Assembly (NCBI GenBank): GCA_022376515.1
Contig: WTXI01000052.1
Location: 157,605 to 221,604, forward strand
Length of the DNA stretch: 64,000 bases
Origin: Lactifluus volemus
Lineage: Eukaryota > Basidiomycota > Agaricomycetes > Russulales > Russulaceae
Reading direction: 5' to 3'
Every line of letters starts with the position of its first letter. The first letter of the stretch is position 1. Below the pieces are notes generated by a model. That model was not told where the DNA came from. It saw only the letters and a program-made list of their open reading frames with translations, and searched no databases. Positions 51,666 through 62,665 of the stretch are shown one piece after another. Position numbers and translations under genes: made by a program.

Positions 51666-52053
51666 GACGGGACTGCCAACGCCCACGGCTCCCTGAGGGC
51701 CCGCCGGCGTGGACCACGCCTGCTCCTCGTTGGGGGTGGGCGCCCACAGCCGCCGTCACGATACCATTCATCTTCTACATATAGACCCTTTTCTTTACCT
51801 TAGCATAGTTAGTCCACCCCGAGCACATGGCAAATGCCCACCTCGTGCACACTAAGATCGAGCGGCCGTCTTGGCACTAAATTCATTCAGTCCGTAGTAC
51901 ACACACTAGACTACATAAATACCAAAATACGAGACTGGGGGAGCAGCGACGCGTTCCGCATCCTTTTCTTCGTGTGTGACCTCGCCCTCCGCTCGTTCCG
52001 CTCTCGCGCGCGTACTCGTTTCGCCGCGTCTCCACTTTCATTTTTCGACACCA
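51591..52053 (+). repeat. Copia 3' LTR
   Basis: Partner of 46732-47193. The polyprotein frame runs into it (stop 51663-51665), and another open frame leaves it into the ankyrin gene. Confidence 0.95.
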
Positions 52054-53439
52054 CATATTCCACTTGTTTCTGCACAAACGACTCTTGCGCAGGCTTGCTT
52101 GGCGGTCTTGCTCCGATTGGATGAACACGTTGACAGAGACAGCATTAAAAGCTTCCCACTGGCTAGATATGCCGCCGATTACTGGGTCAAGCATGCCCAG
52201 TTCGAGAATGTTTCGTCACGGATTAAGGATGCGATAGAACGTCTGTTTGACGTGGACAAGCCACACTATGCAACTTGGCTATGGATACATGATCCAGATC
52301 AATGGCTCGGGATTTGGGGGTCCATGATTACGTTGTGCCCAGAGAAACCCAAAGCACCACCTCTATACTACGCTGCACGACTCGGCTTTCTAGACTTGGT
52401 AAAATATCTGATCACAAAATATCCAGAGGACTTGAACGACAAGGGCGGCTCCCGTGGGACCCCGCTGCATGCCGCATTGTGGGAAAAACACGACGAAGTT
52501 TCAATCTTTCTCCTTTCACATGTCACTGAGGTGAACGCCAGAAATAACATCGGCCTCACTCCGCTGCACATATCGGCAACTCTTGGACACCTCGAGTTTT
52601 CTCGAATGCTACTTGAGCGCAATGCCGAAGTCAATGCCCGAGCCGACGATGGTTCCACTCCGCTGTACCATACAGTGAGTAGAGGAAATCTCGAGCTGGC
52701 TCAAATACTACTTGAGCACAATGCCGACGCCAATGTCCAACGCGATCACCGTACGACTCCGCTACACCTGGCGGCCTATCAGGGTAACCTCGAGTTATCT
52801 CGAATACTACTTGAGCATAATGCTCAAGTCAATGCCCAAAACCATAGTTGTTCGACCCCACTGCACGAGGCTACAATGGCGCTGCGGGAGAACCCGGAGT
52901 TGGTCCGAATGCTAGTCGAACACAATGCCGACGTCCACGCCCGAGACAGTAAACATGGTTTCACTCCGCTACATATTGCGGTGACCAGTAGACACATCAA
53001 ATCAGCTCGAATTCTACTCGAGCACAATGCTGAAGTCGATGCTCGTGAAGAAAAGGGGGGTTGGACCCTGCTGCACGGGATGGCGTCTGATGGACAAATT
53101 GAGTTGGCTCAAATGCTACTCGAGTACAATGCCGAGATCAATGCCCGATCCGTTCATGGTTGTACTCCGCTGCACGTGGCAGCATACCGAGGACACACCA
53201 ACATGGCTCGATTGCTATTCGAGCACCATGCAGAAGTAAACGCTCCGGATAACAACGGGTTGGTCCCATTGCATTATGCATCTAGCGGGGGGCAGCTTGA
53301 AGTCGTGCGGTTATTACTGGATTATGGCGCGGATCTGCACGCGTGCGACCATTCAGGCAACACCCCATCTCAGGTAGCTTCAGCTGAGAGGCGGGAAGAG
53401 ATTGTACGAGTTTTGTCTCAGTACGCAGCCGAGCAGTAG
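51976..53439 (+). CDS. Ankyrin-repeat C-terminus of an NLR-type protein, fused to a Copia LTR
   Basis: A 487-codon open frame whose first 26 codons are LTR sequence. Residues about 30-100 (LAQACLAVLLRLDEHVDRDS, FPLARYAADYWVKHAQFENV, DAIERLFD, HYATWLWIHD) match the post-NACHT linker of basidiomycete NLRs with ankyrin tails. Eleven ankyrin repeats follow (about 115-480), with TPLHxA cores such as TPLHISATLGHLEFSRMLL and TPLHVAAYRGHTNMARLL. The effector and NACHT domains are absent. No NLR sequence lies left of the Copia element. Either this is a 5'-truncated relic, or the LTR may provide promoter and start codon. NLRs of this type are linked to non-self recognition and cell death in fungi; that role here is inference. 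Confidence 0.75.
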   Translation: MTSPSARSALARVLVSPRLHFHFSTPHIPLVSAQTTLAQACLAVLLRLDEHVDRDSIKSFPLARYAADYWVKHAQFENVSSRIKDAIERLFDVDKPHYATWLWIHDPDQWLGIWGSMITLCPEKPKAPPLYYAARLGFLDLVKYLITKYPEDLNDKGGSRGTPLHAALWEKHDEVSIFLLSHVTEVNARNNIGLTPLHISATLGHLEFSRMLLERNAEVNARADDGSTPLYHTVSRGNLELAQILLEHNADANVQRDHRTTPLHLAAYQGNLELSRILLEHNAQVNAQNHSCSTPLHEATMALRENPELVRMLVEHNADVHARDSKHGFTPLHIAVTSRHIKSARILLEHNAEVDAREEKGGWTLLHGMASDGQIELAQMLLEYNAEINARSVHGCTPLHVAAYRGHTNMARLLFEHHAEVNAPDNNGLVPLHYASSGGQLEVVRLLLDYGADLHACDHSGNTPSQVASAERREEIVRVLSQYAAEQ

Positions 53440-53814
53440 TAGTAGAGCATGACCCGCAGTACAATTGGGTATTTGTGGGGAAAGTCATACTAGTACCAGG
53501 CTCGGCGTGCCCGAGGTGGTGGGCCCAGCCAAACTGAATTGACGCAAAGTCGCCATAATCATAACATGACGGATAGGGAAACACTGGAAAGATAATAATG
53601 GGTTCAGCCGGGCCGACAACATACAATCAGAACCTATTACACGGGTGGCACAGCAAAAAATGTTACAAGACTATTCGGTACCAGTCCGAGTCGCTCTGAA
53701 TCAGGCTACGGCGTCATCAGTCTAGGCACCCATCCTTACCTTTCAGGGCCGCTGTCACAAGTTCATTGGCCCAACGTTGTCCATTGAGCGGTTGCCTACT
53801 AGTAAGCCAATAGT
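53440..53814. other. Spacer
   Basis: 375 bp between the ankyrin frame and the esterase duplication. Nothing recognised. Confidence 0.4.
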
Positions 53815-56800
53815 ACCAAGAGTACTACAGTAGTAGTATAATCATGATGCATCTGAGTCACCTGTGATGGCCGGTGCTAGGTTAATCCTTACTGCCAGTG
53901 AACATTCTACACTATTATAATGCGCCCACAAATATTGGGCCTGAGAGTTGTGCTTGGCCTTATTCAAGTTGGCACATCTGGGCATGCCATTATCGTAGCC
54001 CTAGCCTTAGCCTCCATCTCGTGTTACACCAAATGACAACATAAGCTGTTGGGCAAAACAGAAAACAGAGTTGAAATTTCAAGAAATCCAGTGTTCATAC
54101 GAGTACGAATACGCATCATAATAAACTGACCTCCATCAAGCCACGGAACAAAACTTACTACCGTCGAACAACCGGTAGGGATTCCACACCCCTTAGATCG
54201 GATACAGCAACGACATATTCGCCATGAGGCTCAAAGGATCAGTGCGATAGTTATCGGCACCAATGACCATGGGGAAAAACGTGCTGTCTTGGAAGATGAC
54301 TGCCTTGGGGTTCCGAGGGTCCCACTTAGGCCATGGGATCCCGAGGCCAAGGTCGCCGTTGGGGTCGAGGTTATTGGTGAAACGGATAACGTAGTCCCTT
54401 AATTCTCCAGGCCCGAATGAGTCAACGAGGTCGGTCGCGTGGGCCTGGAAGCGAGTCATTAGCCGTTGTCGGTACATCGAAGGGTTTGGAAACTCCACCC
54501 ACACTTCCGGTGAAAGGGATCTCCTTTGAACGCTCATAGACTTTGAAAGGTTATTAGCGGCCGGTAGCACAATCTCACATCACTGAAGACATACCAAATC
54601 CCCATGAATTCTGTTTCGTGGCCCTATGATTCAAGAACAACCGACGTGGGCCGTGGAACATGAAGTCACCCTGAAGAGCAGCAGTACGTTTGAATTGTGC
54701 ACCTAGCAATCATGATCAACTTCGTTTTATACCACCTCAGAAGGCGACCGTACTAAGTACATTCTTGAGCCCAGTATGAAAGGGACTGCCAGCCCTTTGG
54801 TCATCCGGATAGTACTTGAGGAGAAGGTCTATTTCTGAGTCTTTGGCTCTGGGCATCATGTAAAGCTTGAGGTATTCCTTCAAATCCGCGGTGGTCCTAT
54901 GAGAGCCATCAGGCCGAACTTATAGATTACCGACCGCTGCTAACCACTCACGAGATATTAATGGTAGAAACTGAGAATAAGGTGCCCTCATCGTCACAGT
55001 TCCCTGGCTTGTAGATCAACTTTTGTTCTAAACTGCGACATCTGAACCCACCTGTGATCATAGGAACATTGGATACGTGGCCACGTATAACAGAATGTTG
55101 AGGAGGCTCCGTCAGGAACACCCCATCGACACGAGGCAACCAGGCCGGCACGACTCCCTGAGGGGGCGAATGCGCCAAATCATTCAAGGACAGTATGAAA
55201 ACTGCTCTTACCTGGTACGCAAAGAAGTTTGGTGACTCGTCCATCGCTTTCTTGAATGTATTATACGGAACTTCCCGGAGACAGTTCAGGGTATCGCTGG
55301 AGCCCTTACAGCCTGTCTTTTCAACCATCAAGTCATAATACTGTTGACCGTGTTCGATGTCGCCCACAGGGATTGGTCCCCCAGACTGCATGATGGCGCC
55401 ACGGAACAACCCCTGTTGATTTCCGTTGTTCGTCAGCATGTGCAAGGCCACCGAAATCGCGCCTGAGCCTTCTCCCCAGCTGCTCACATGTAAGTTGATG
55501 CGGCGGAGTGTGATAAGGGTGACTCACATCGTCACTTTCGTGGGGTCACCACCGAACTCAGAGATGTAAGTTTGCACCCACCGCAACGCGAGGCGCTCTT
55601 GGGGGATATGAATGAATAAGCCTGGGTAAGAGTGTGAACGACTTACGATCTTGAAGGCCCAGATTCCCGATCTTCGCAGTTTTGACTTCTTTTCCGGGCA
55701 TGAATCCAAAAGCTACCAGAGTAGAACATCAGGAATCGAGCACACCGAGGGGACATTACTCAGCATACCAGAGAGACTGACAAAGATTTCAGGGAAGCGT
55801 CCGACACATGAACGAAGAATCTTACCGGTAGTTCATGCTGACATACACAACCGGCTGCTTGAGATCGAGAGACCGAGAGACAATGCTCCCGCCATCGTAC
55901 CTGCGAAGATCAACCTTGAGCTGCTGAGCGGTGTTATAGGAGACAGAGTGGGGACATACGTAGCGGTTCCACCAATTTCAAACCCACCCCCGAAAATCCA
56001 CTTGAATCAAAATGTACTTGAATATGACACCTGCAGCATGTTGAGGGTAAGAAGGGACGTACGACTACGACTGGAAGCTTGGAGCCGGGATCTGCATCTG
56101 TAGGCTTCACAACATTTATGGTTAAACCTCAAAAAACAGCTTAGCTCGGGCCGGAGGGAGGTGACATATCCCTCACAGTCCTCGTCTGCCGGCGTTAAGC
56201 CCTCATACAGTCGGTTCACAACCCTCCTGACGGCTTTGACCACTTGCGATTTGAGCCCGTTCGGAAGGGTCATAGGCTGTTGTGGGCATGACTTTCCAAA
56301 TGCTTGAGCGTAATGCACGCCCTGATATGGCGGAAGCGGCTGAGGCTGCCGTAGACGCAGATCACCGATACTGTGTACGGGGTTTACCGAAAGTTACGTC
56401 GATTACACCGAGAAAATACTGACGGCGGTTTTGCGAAAGGAATTCCCAGGAAGTGGTCGGTTGCTCCCTTGCGCACGCCAACAAAGTTCGCATCGTCGAG
56501 ACGAACTTCTGGGGTGGAGGCCGATTCAAGTTGCGATGCCGACTCGCCGTCGCACATCAGATCTGTGAGCACATGAGCGGTGGAGTCCTGTATTATGAAT
56601 GGCTCCATAGGCGAGGCAAGAGCGGAGAGTACCCGCCCCGCTAAGAGGGCCAAAGTTGCGCATTTTGCTAGCATGGCGAGTCACGGAACGATATCCCTCT
56701 TCGAGACAATGCGTAGGGGAGCTTCGAGAGGTTATTTAGGATTATATATGCTCCCAGATTGACACAAGGAACGAACTTGAAAACGAGGGAAGGCAGAACA

Positions 56801-56861
56801 CATTCAATTCGGAACAGGTTTGGCAATAATTCGGTTGGGATGTACCAGGAACATTACTATA
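53815..56861. repeat. Tandem segmental duplication, unit A
   Basis: This unit and 57494-60613 are collinear and very similar. They run from the 'actacagtagtagtataat' start through the esterase gene to 'ggaacattactata'. Differences are scattered substitutions and small indels. Confidence 0.9.
54193..56674 (-). CDS. Secreted type-B carboxylesterase, copy A (nucleophile lost)
   Basis: Alpha/beta-hydrolase of the carboxylesterase/lipase type B family with about a dozen short exons. The N-terminal signal peptide is MLAKCATLALLAGRVLSALA. Then FLGIPFAKPP, GDLRLRQPQPLPPYQGV, oxyanion-hole region WIFGGGFEIGG, FGFMPGKEV, and the nucleophile elbow read as G-E-G-S-G (codons 55461-55475) instead of GESAG. 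VGDIEHGQQYYDLMVEK follows. The acid is Glu in ITGNCDDEGTLFS. The His is in HATDLVDSFGPGELRDYV, joined by a 58-bp intron after EIPFTGS. The stop is at 54193-54195. With Gly at the serine position it is probably inactive as an esterase, though the frame looks intact. Confidence 0.83.
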
Positions 56862-57234
56862 GCGAGAGGCTGTGTCGAGGCCATACGATACCCACTTCAA
56901 AACTAGTACACTTTAGATACTCTTATACTACAGTAAATACGTTACAGCCCCTTCTGATCAGTGATCACTCCAAATTTTTCACCCATTTTTTGTTCAATCA
57001 CCACGAAATTTAGCCTACAGAATCTGGTACCATGTGTGACCATATTCTGTCCTTTTTTTTTTTTGGTAGAAATTGTAGTGTGTGGCGAAATAAGAAAAAA
57101 CAGCGTATTTGTCATGCCTGCCTTGTGTCGGAGTTTACAATATTTCCAAAATGGCATGCTTAGCGCTTGCAACAGCCAATCAGAGCCTCAAATATGACGT
57201 GCATAGTGCAGCTGATCAGGAAGGGGGTCTAGAG
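56862..57234. other. Spacer between duplication units
   Basis: Single-copy-looking sequence with a T11 run at 57053-57063. No gene supported. Confidence 0.4.
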
Positions 57235-57498
57235 AGGGTACTGTATGTAGGCTACGTTTGTATTAGCTACTTAGAAAAGTTAGTCGGCTGCTCGATCTTG
57301 GCGTGCACGAGGCAGGGTGGTGCCATGTGCTCTGTGGGACTAAGTACACTAAAATAGGGGGTTCTGGTGCGAAAAATGAAGATGGTATCGTAATGAACGG
57401 CTATGGGCGGCCGCCCCCGCCGCGGGCGTTGGCGATCCCGTCTCAGGGCCCCATCGCGCTGCACGCCGTTCTCGGCTGTCAGCCTTCCTCCTTAGTAA
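57235..57498 (-). repeat. Diverged solo LTR fragment of the Copia family
   Basis: Read on the minus strand it follows the LTR of the 46732-52053 element: 'cagccgagaacgg', 'ccctgagacggga', 'cgccaacgcccgcgg', 'ttacgataccat', 'agagcacatggca' and 'ctcgtgcacgccaagatcg'. It has an internal deletion and many substitutions. It ends exactly where duplication unit B starts. Confidence 0.85.
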
Positions 57499-60400
57499 GT
57501 TACTACAGTACTGTAGTAGTATAATGCATCCGAGTCGCCAGTGATGACCGGTGCTAATTCTGGGCCGGATTAATCCTTACTGAACATTCTACACTATGAT
57601 AATGCGCCCGCAAATATTAGGCCTGAGAGTTGTGCTTGGCCTTATTCAAGTCGGAAGTGACCTTGGAGTAGTCAACTGCACGTGTTCGGTGTCCTGGCGA
57701 GGCACATCTGGGCATGCCATTATCGTAGCCCTAGCCTTAGCCTCCATTTCAAGTTCGTGTTACACCAAATCACAACATAAGCCGTTGGGAAAAACAGAAA
57801 ACAGAGTTGAGATTTCAAGAAATCCAGTATTTATACGAGTACGAATACGCATTATAATAAACTGACCTCCATCAAGCCACGGAACATAACTTACTGCTAC
57901 CGTCGAACAACCGGTAGGGATCCCGCACCCCTTAGATCGGATACAGCAACGACATATTCCCCACGAAGCTCAAAGGATCTGTGCGATAATTATCGTCACC
58001 AATGACCACGGGGAAAAGCGTGCTGTCTTGGAAGATGACTGCCTTGGGGTTCCGAGGGTCCCACTTAGGCCATGGGATCCCGAGGCCAAGGTCGCCGTTG
58101 GGGTCGAGGTTATTGGTGAAATGGATAACGTAGTCCCTTAATTCTCCAGGCCCGAATGAGTCAACGAGGTCGGTCGCGTGGGCCTGAAAGCGGGGCATCA
58201 GCCGTTTTCGGTACACCGAAGGGTTTGGAAACTCCACCCACACTTCCGATGAAAGGGATCTCCTTGGTACGCTTATAGACTTTGAAAGGTTATTAGCGGC
58301 CGGTAGCACAATCTCACATCACTGAAGACATACCAAATCCCCATGAGTTCTGTTTCGTGGCCCTATGATTCAAGAACAACCGACGCGGGCCGTGGAACAC
58401 GAAATCACCCTGAAGAGCAGCAGTACGTTTGAATTGTGCACCTAGCAATCATGATTATTAATAACTTCGTTTTATACCACCTCAAACGACGACCGTACTA
58501 AGTGCATTCCTGAGCCCGGTATCGAAGGGACTGCCAGCCCTTTGGTCATCCGGATAGTACTTGAGGAGAAGGTCTATTTCTGAGTCTTTGGCTCTGGGCA
58601 TCATGTAAAGCTTGAGGTATTCCTTCAAATCCGCGGTGGTCCTATGAGAGCCATCAGGCCGGACTTATAGATTACCGACCGCCGCTTTCCACTCACGAGA
58701 TATTAATGGTAGAAACTGAGAATAAGGTGCCCTCATCGTCACAGTTCCCTGGGTTGTAAATCAACTTTTGTTCTAAACTGCGACATCTGAACACACCTGT
58801 GATCATGGGAACATTGGATACGTGGCCGCGTATGACAGAATGTTGAGGAGGCTCCGTCAGGAACACCCCATCGACACGAGGCAACCAGGCCAGCACGAGT
58901 CCCTGCGGGGGGCGAATGCGCCAAACCATTCAAGGAAGGTATGAAAATTGCTCTTACCTGGTACGCAAAGAAGTTTGGTGACTCGTCCATCGCTTTCTTG
59001 AATGTATTATACGGAACTTCTCGGAGACAGTTCAAGGTATCGCTGGAGCCCTTACAGCCTGTCTTTTCAACCATCAAGTCAAAATACTGTTGACCGTGTT
59101 CGATGTCGCCCACAGGGATTGGTCCCCCAGACTGCATGATGGCGCCACGGAACAACCCCTGTTGATTTCCGTTGTTCGTCAGCATGTGCAAGGCCACCGA
59201 AATCGCGCCCGCGCTTTCTCCCCAGCTGCTCACATGTAAGTTGATGCGGCGGAGTGTGATAAGGGTGACTCACATCGTCACTTTCGTGGGGTCACCACCG
59301 AACTCAGAGATGTAAGTTTGCACCCACCGCAACGCGAGGCGCTCTTGGAGGATATGAGCGAATAAGCCTGGGTAAGAGTGCGAACGACTTACGATCTTGA
59401 AGGCCCAGATTCCCGACCTTCGCATTTTTAACTTCTTTTCCGGGCATGAATCCAAAAGCTACCAGAGTAGAACATCAGGAATTGAGCACACCGAGGGGAC
59501 GTCACTCAGCATACCAGAGAGACTGACAAAGATTTCAGGGAAGCGTCCGACACATGAACGAAGAATCTTACCGGTAGTTCATGCTGACATACACAACCGG
59601 CTGCTTGAGATCGAGAGACCGAGAGACAATGCTCCCGCCATCATACCTGCGAAGATCAATCTTGAGCTGCTGAGCGGTGTTATAGGAGACAGAGTGGGGA
59701 CATACGTGGCGGTTCCACCAATTTCAAACCCACCCCCGAAAATCCACTTGAATCAGAATGTACTTGAATATGACAGCATGTTGAGGGTAAGAAAGAACGT
59801 ACGACAACAACCGGAAGCTTGGAGCCGGGATTTGCATCTGTCGGCTTCACAACATTTATGGTTAAACCTTAATTATAGAATCGCTTAGCTCGGGCCGGAG
59901 GGAGGTGACATATCCCTCACAGTCCTCATCTGCCGGCGTTATGCCTCGTACAGTCGGTTCACAACCCTCCCGACGGCTTTGACCACTTGCGAGTCGAGCC
60001 CGTTTGGAAGGGTCATAGGCTGTTGTGGGCATGACTTTCCAAATGCCTGAGCGTAATGCACGCCCTGATATGGCGGAAGCGGTTGAGGCTGTCGTAGACG
60101 CAAATCACCGATACTGTGTACAGGGTTTACCGAAAGTTACGTCGAAGACACTGGAGCAAATACTCACGGCGGTTTTGCGAAAGGAATTCCCAGGAAGTGG
60201 TCGGTTGCTCCTTTCGCACGCCAACAAAGTTCGCATCGTCGAGATGAACTTCTGGGGTGGGGGCCGATTCAAGTTGCGATGCCGATTCGCCGTCGCACAT
60301 CAGATCTGTGAGCACATGAGCGGTGGAGTCTTGTACCATGAATGGCTCCATAGGCGAGGCAAGAGCGGAGAGTACCCGCCCCGCCAACAGGGCCAAAGTT

Positions 60401-60613
60401 GCGCGTTTTGCTAGCATGGTGAACGAGATCCCTCTTCGAGACAATGCGTAGGGGAGCTTCGAGAGGTGATTTAGGATTATATGCTCCCAGATTGACACAA
60501 AGAACGAACTTGAAAACGAGGGTCTGCATAGTATCCGGAAGGCAGAACACATTCAACTCGGAACAGGTTTGGCAATAATTCGGTTCATGGTATGTACCAG
60601 GAACATTACTATA
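57494..60613. repeat. Tandem segmental duplication, unit B
   Basis: Partner of 53815-56861. Confidence 0.9.
57932..60417 (-). CDS. Secreted type-B carboxylesterase, copy B (frameshift in exon 1)
   Basis: Same architecture as copy A. The start is MLAKRATLALLAGRVLSALA (60417), the nucleophile elbow is intact (WGESAGAIS, Ser codon 59213-59215), DDEGTLFS and HATDL are present, and the stop is at 57932-57934. One base is missing relative to copy A in exon 1 (about 60207-60212), so GVRKGATDHFLGIP becomes out of frame. A canonical GTGAGT donor follows exon 1 (GTCAGT in copy A). If the missing base is an assembly error, this is the active paralogue. Such enzymes hydrolyse carboxylic esters or lipids outside the cell; the substrate is unknown. 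Confidence 0.82.
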
Positions 60614-60679
60614 GGCTCTTAGGTTAACCACGAAATGCGAGATAGTCTGGATCGTTGCCCTGAATTTTTGGCGTGATTA

Positions 60680-60716
60680 TTGAGCAAGTTGTCAACCGTT
60701 CAGTAAACTTGCTCAA
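60680..60716. repeat. 11-bp perfect inverted repeat
   Basis: TTGAGCAAGTT (60680-60690) and AACTTGCTCAA (60706-60716) pair perfectly across a 15-nt loop. No U-tract follows. The role is unknown. Confidence 0.8.
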
Positions 60717-60806
60717 TGACAAGCCGCCTGGCGGAGTATTATGGAAGATGTGGCAAAATCCAGCATTCCTGGGGCCGAAGAAGCACGCTCGAAGCCTTTT
60801 AGAGAC

Positions 60807-60930
60807 CTCAGTCTCCGTGATTGTCAGGATCAGGTATTGTCGATCCAATGGTGATCCTGGTCGGGACAGAACCGTCATAGTAAGAAGCGCGCGGGAGCTG
60901 ATTATATCACGCGATCACGAGTTGTAGGTT
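60807..60930. repeat. Duplicated spacer element, copy 1
   Basis: It shares 'ctcagtctccgtgattg', 'tccaatg-tgat', 'tggtcgggacagaaccgt' and 'cacgagttgta' with 63308-63420 in the same orientation. Confidence 0.75.
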
Positions 60931-62324
60931 TACTGCACTGTAGTAGGAACCTGTCACTTCTGTGCTGTTTCTCATCCCCAGTGAAGCGGATTTCGTCATA
61001 CTCTGTGCACCTATATAGAGTGATTAAAGCGCTGGGTGGGGATGGTGATTCATCGGGATGTAATCTTCGTGGGGCCATGATATCCAGGAGAGAATTCAGC
61101 AATGCGTTCTTGTTTGCTGCGCAGCATCTGAGTTTGATCCTATATGTGTAAGGTGAGTAAAGGCTGATGATCTGCTGCATAGAAAAAACCACAATGGACT
61201 TTGTGATGAAGGCCTCGACCCTAGCTTGACTCTTCCCAGCATTTAAAGGTCGCAAGAACACCTTTTGCAATGTGCTGGACTAACTGGACTTGTAACTACT
61301 CCCATCCAGCGCCAACGCGACGTTGACGACAGACCTTCAAGAGATGGAAGAAACTTTGTACATCGAGGGTCCTGTATCCTGAGGCGCACGTCAATGGAAG
61401 TCACATTTCGATTCGCTACAGTATTCGCCCCATTGCGTCATCCCTCACAAGCGCGCGATCTGTCCCCGTGACGTTTGAAAAGTCCCACGTTTCCCGAAAT
61501 CATGTTGTACGTCGTATGCCCCCATTTGTATAGCACATTTCATTGATAACGACTAGAAATGCCTCTCAAGGATTGATAACGAGCAAAAATTCATGATCAC
61601 TGGCTTCACCGTACGTCCACAATGGGGCCGAGACTGGTTGAATATTCAATTCCATCCTTATTTTTGGCTAAATTCACTGATGGCGTTGGATGATTTGGGA
61701 TACGAGTCGCTTCGTTTTCACAGTTGAAGGACAATTTAAATGCCCATGCTTCATTCGCTGTTGTTCGGTCTCTATTTCTTGTAGGCTGTTCGCCTCGAAT
61801 TAGTTTCATTTGATCTGCTTCTGCCTCAATTCTGCCCGTCATCCAAACTATCTAGGGTACCCCTCGAATGACCTGGGAGACGTTAACACATGCCTACACT
61901 ATCATTGTAATCCCGATCTCCACTTGATGTAGAACCGTCTCCTGCATGCTTGATGCGCTGCCATGCTCCATTTACAAAATGGGGGTGGAGGGTGGAGGTG
62001 CAAAGTTTATGAGTATGGATTAATGTGGCCAAAATCCCGCCGTGATCCTTACGGACGCCATCATGGCCCACGTACTGCATGCGACTAGCTCTCTTTCGCC
62101 GAACTGATCTCGTCAAAACCACTGTTGGATCCCAATACTCCTTGAAACTGGTTCGGGGCGCGCTTTCAATTAGGTGTCGATATCGTGCCGTCCACTGGCA
62201 GTACCCTTGAAATGCCTATTCCAAGTTGTGCTGTCTTGGGGCTGGTCAGGCATAGGAATTCTTTCTTGATCAAGTATGCTTCCGGGCTGACACAAGTAAA
62301 CGATATCTGCACTGTACTTTGCAC
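60931..62324. other. Spacer without supported genes
   Basis: Short open frames on both strands show no recognisable protein. The part from about 61500 to 62320 has no repeat partner that I can see in the window. Confidence 0.4.
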
Positions 62325-62665
62325 GCGCTCATAGATAACACGAAATGCATGCAAGAAACTTCGGACAAAAGAACTGAAGAACGTGATTGACAAATCTCGA
62401 ACACGCTTGATTGCTGAGACATGTTTTAGTACAATCACATATTTGCTTTGCGTATTTGTCAAGACCGGCGGCTTTGCTAGGCCCGAGCCACGTGCTCAGA
62501 GTGCTTATTGGGAATGCGTTCCACTCACTCTGTTGAAGGATTAGCGCTACGTCACACATGATGCTGTCAATGACTACAGCCAAGTTAAGCAGGCAATTGT
62601 TCATCCCATCTTGAAGGTGGCAACATTCAAAAAATGATTCCGCAACCATAAATGGCAACATACAT
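62325..62665 (-). repeat. Duplicated segment with a minus-strand open frame, copy 1
   Basis: Collinear with 63465-63880: 'cgcgctcatagataacacgaaat', 'ttcggacaaaagaactgaag', 'aggcccgagcc', 'tctgttgaaggattagcgctacgtcac' and 'catgatgctgtcaa'. On the minus strand a 110-codon frame (62661-62329) has Cys-rich pieces (CCHLQDGMNNCLLNLAVV, then DVALILQQSEWNAFP). The other copy keeps DVALILQQNEWNAF but is otherwise interrupted. Possible gene relic of unknown family. Confidence 0.6.

Larger units (their letters stand above)
46732..52053 (+). mobile_element. Young Copia LTR retrotransposon
   Basis: 5322 bp with LTRs of 462 and 463 bp that differ at about four bases plus one T indel, so it is recent. LTRs start TGCTGGGG and end ACACCA. 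A polypurine stretch (CGCGGGGGAG, 51581-51590) precedes the 3' LTR. The internal order gag-protease-integrase-RT-RNase H is Copia-type. The bases flanking it (GGTTC on the left, CATAT on the right) do not form a target duplication. The left flank is an F-box fragment on the minus strand and the right flank is an NLR C-terminus, which suggests recombination rather than a simple insertion. Confidence 0.93.

Noticed and set aside
54193..54570. Frameshift in the C-terminal part of both esterase copies
   Set aside because: A 58-bp GT-AG intron after EIPFTGS joins to AHATDL in frame in both copies.
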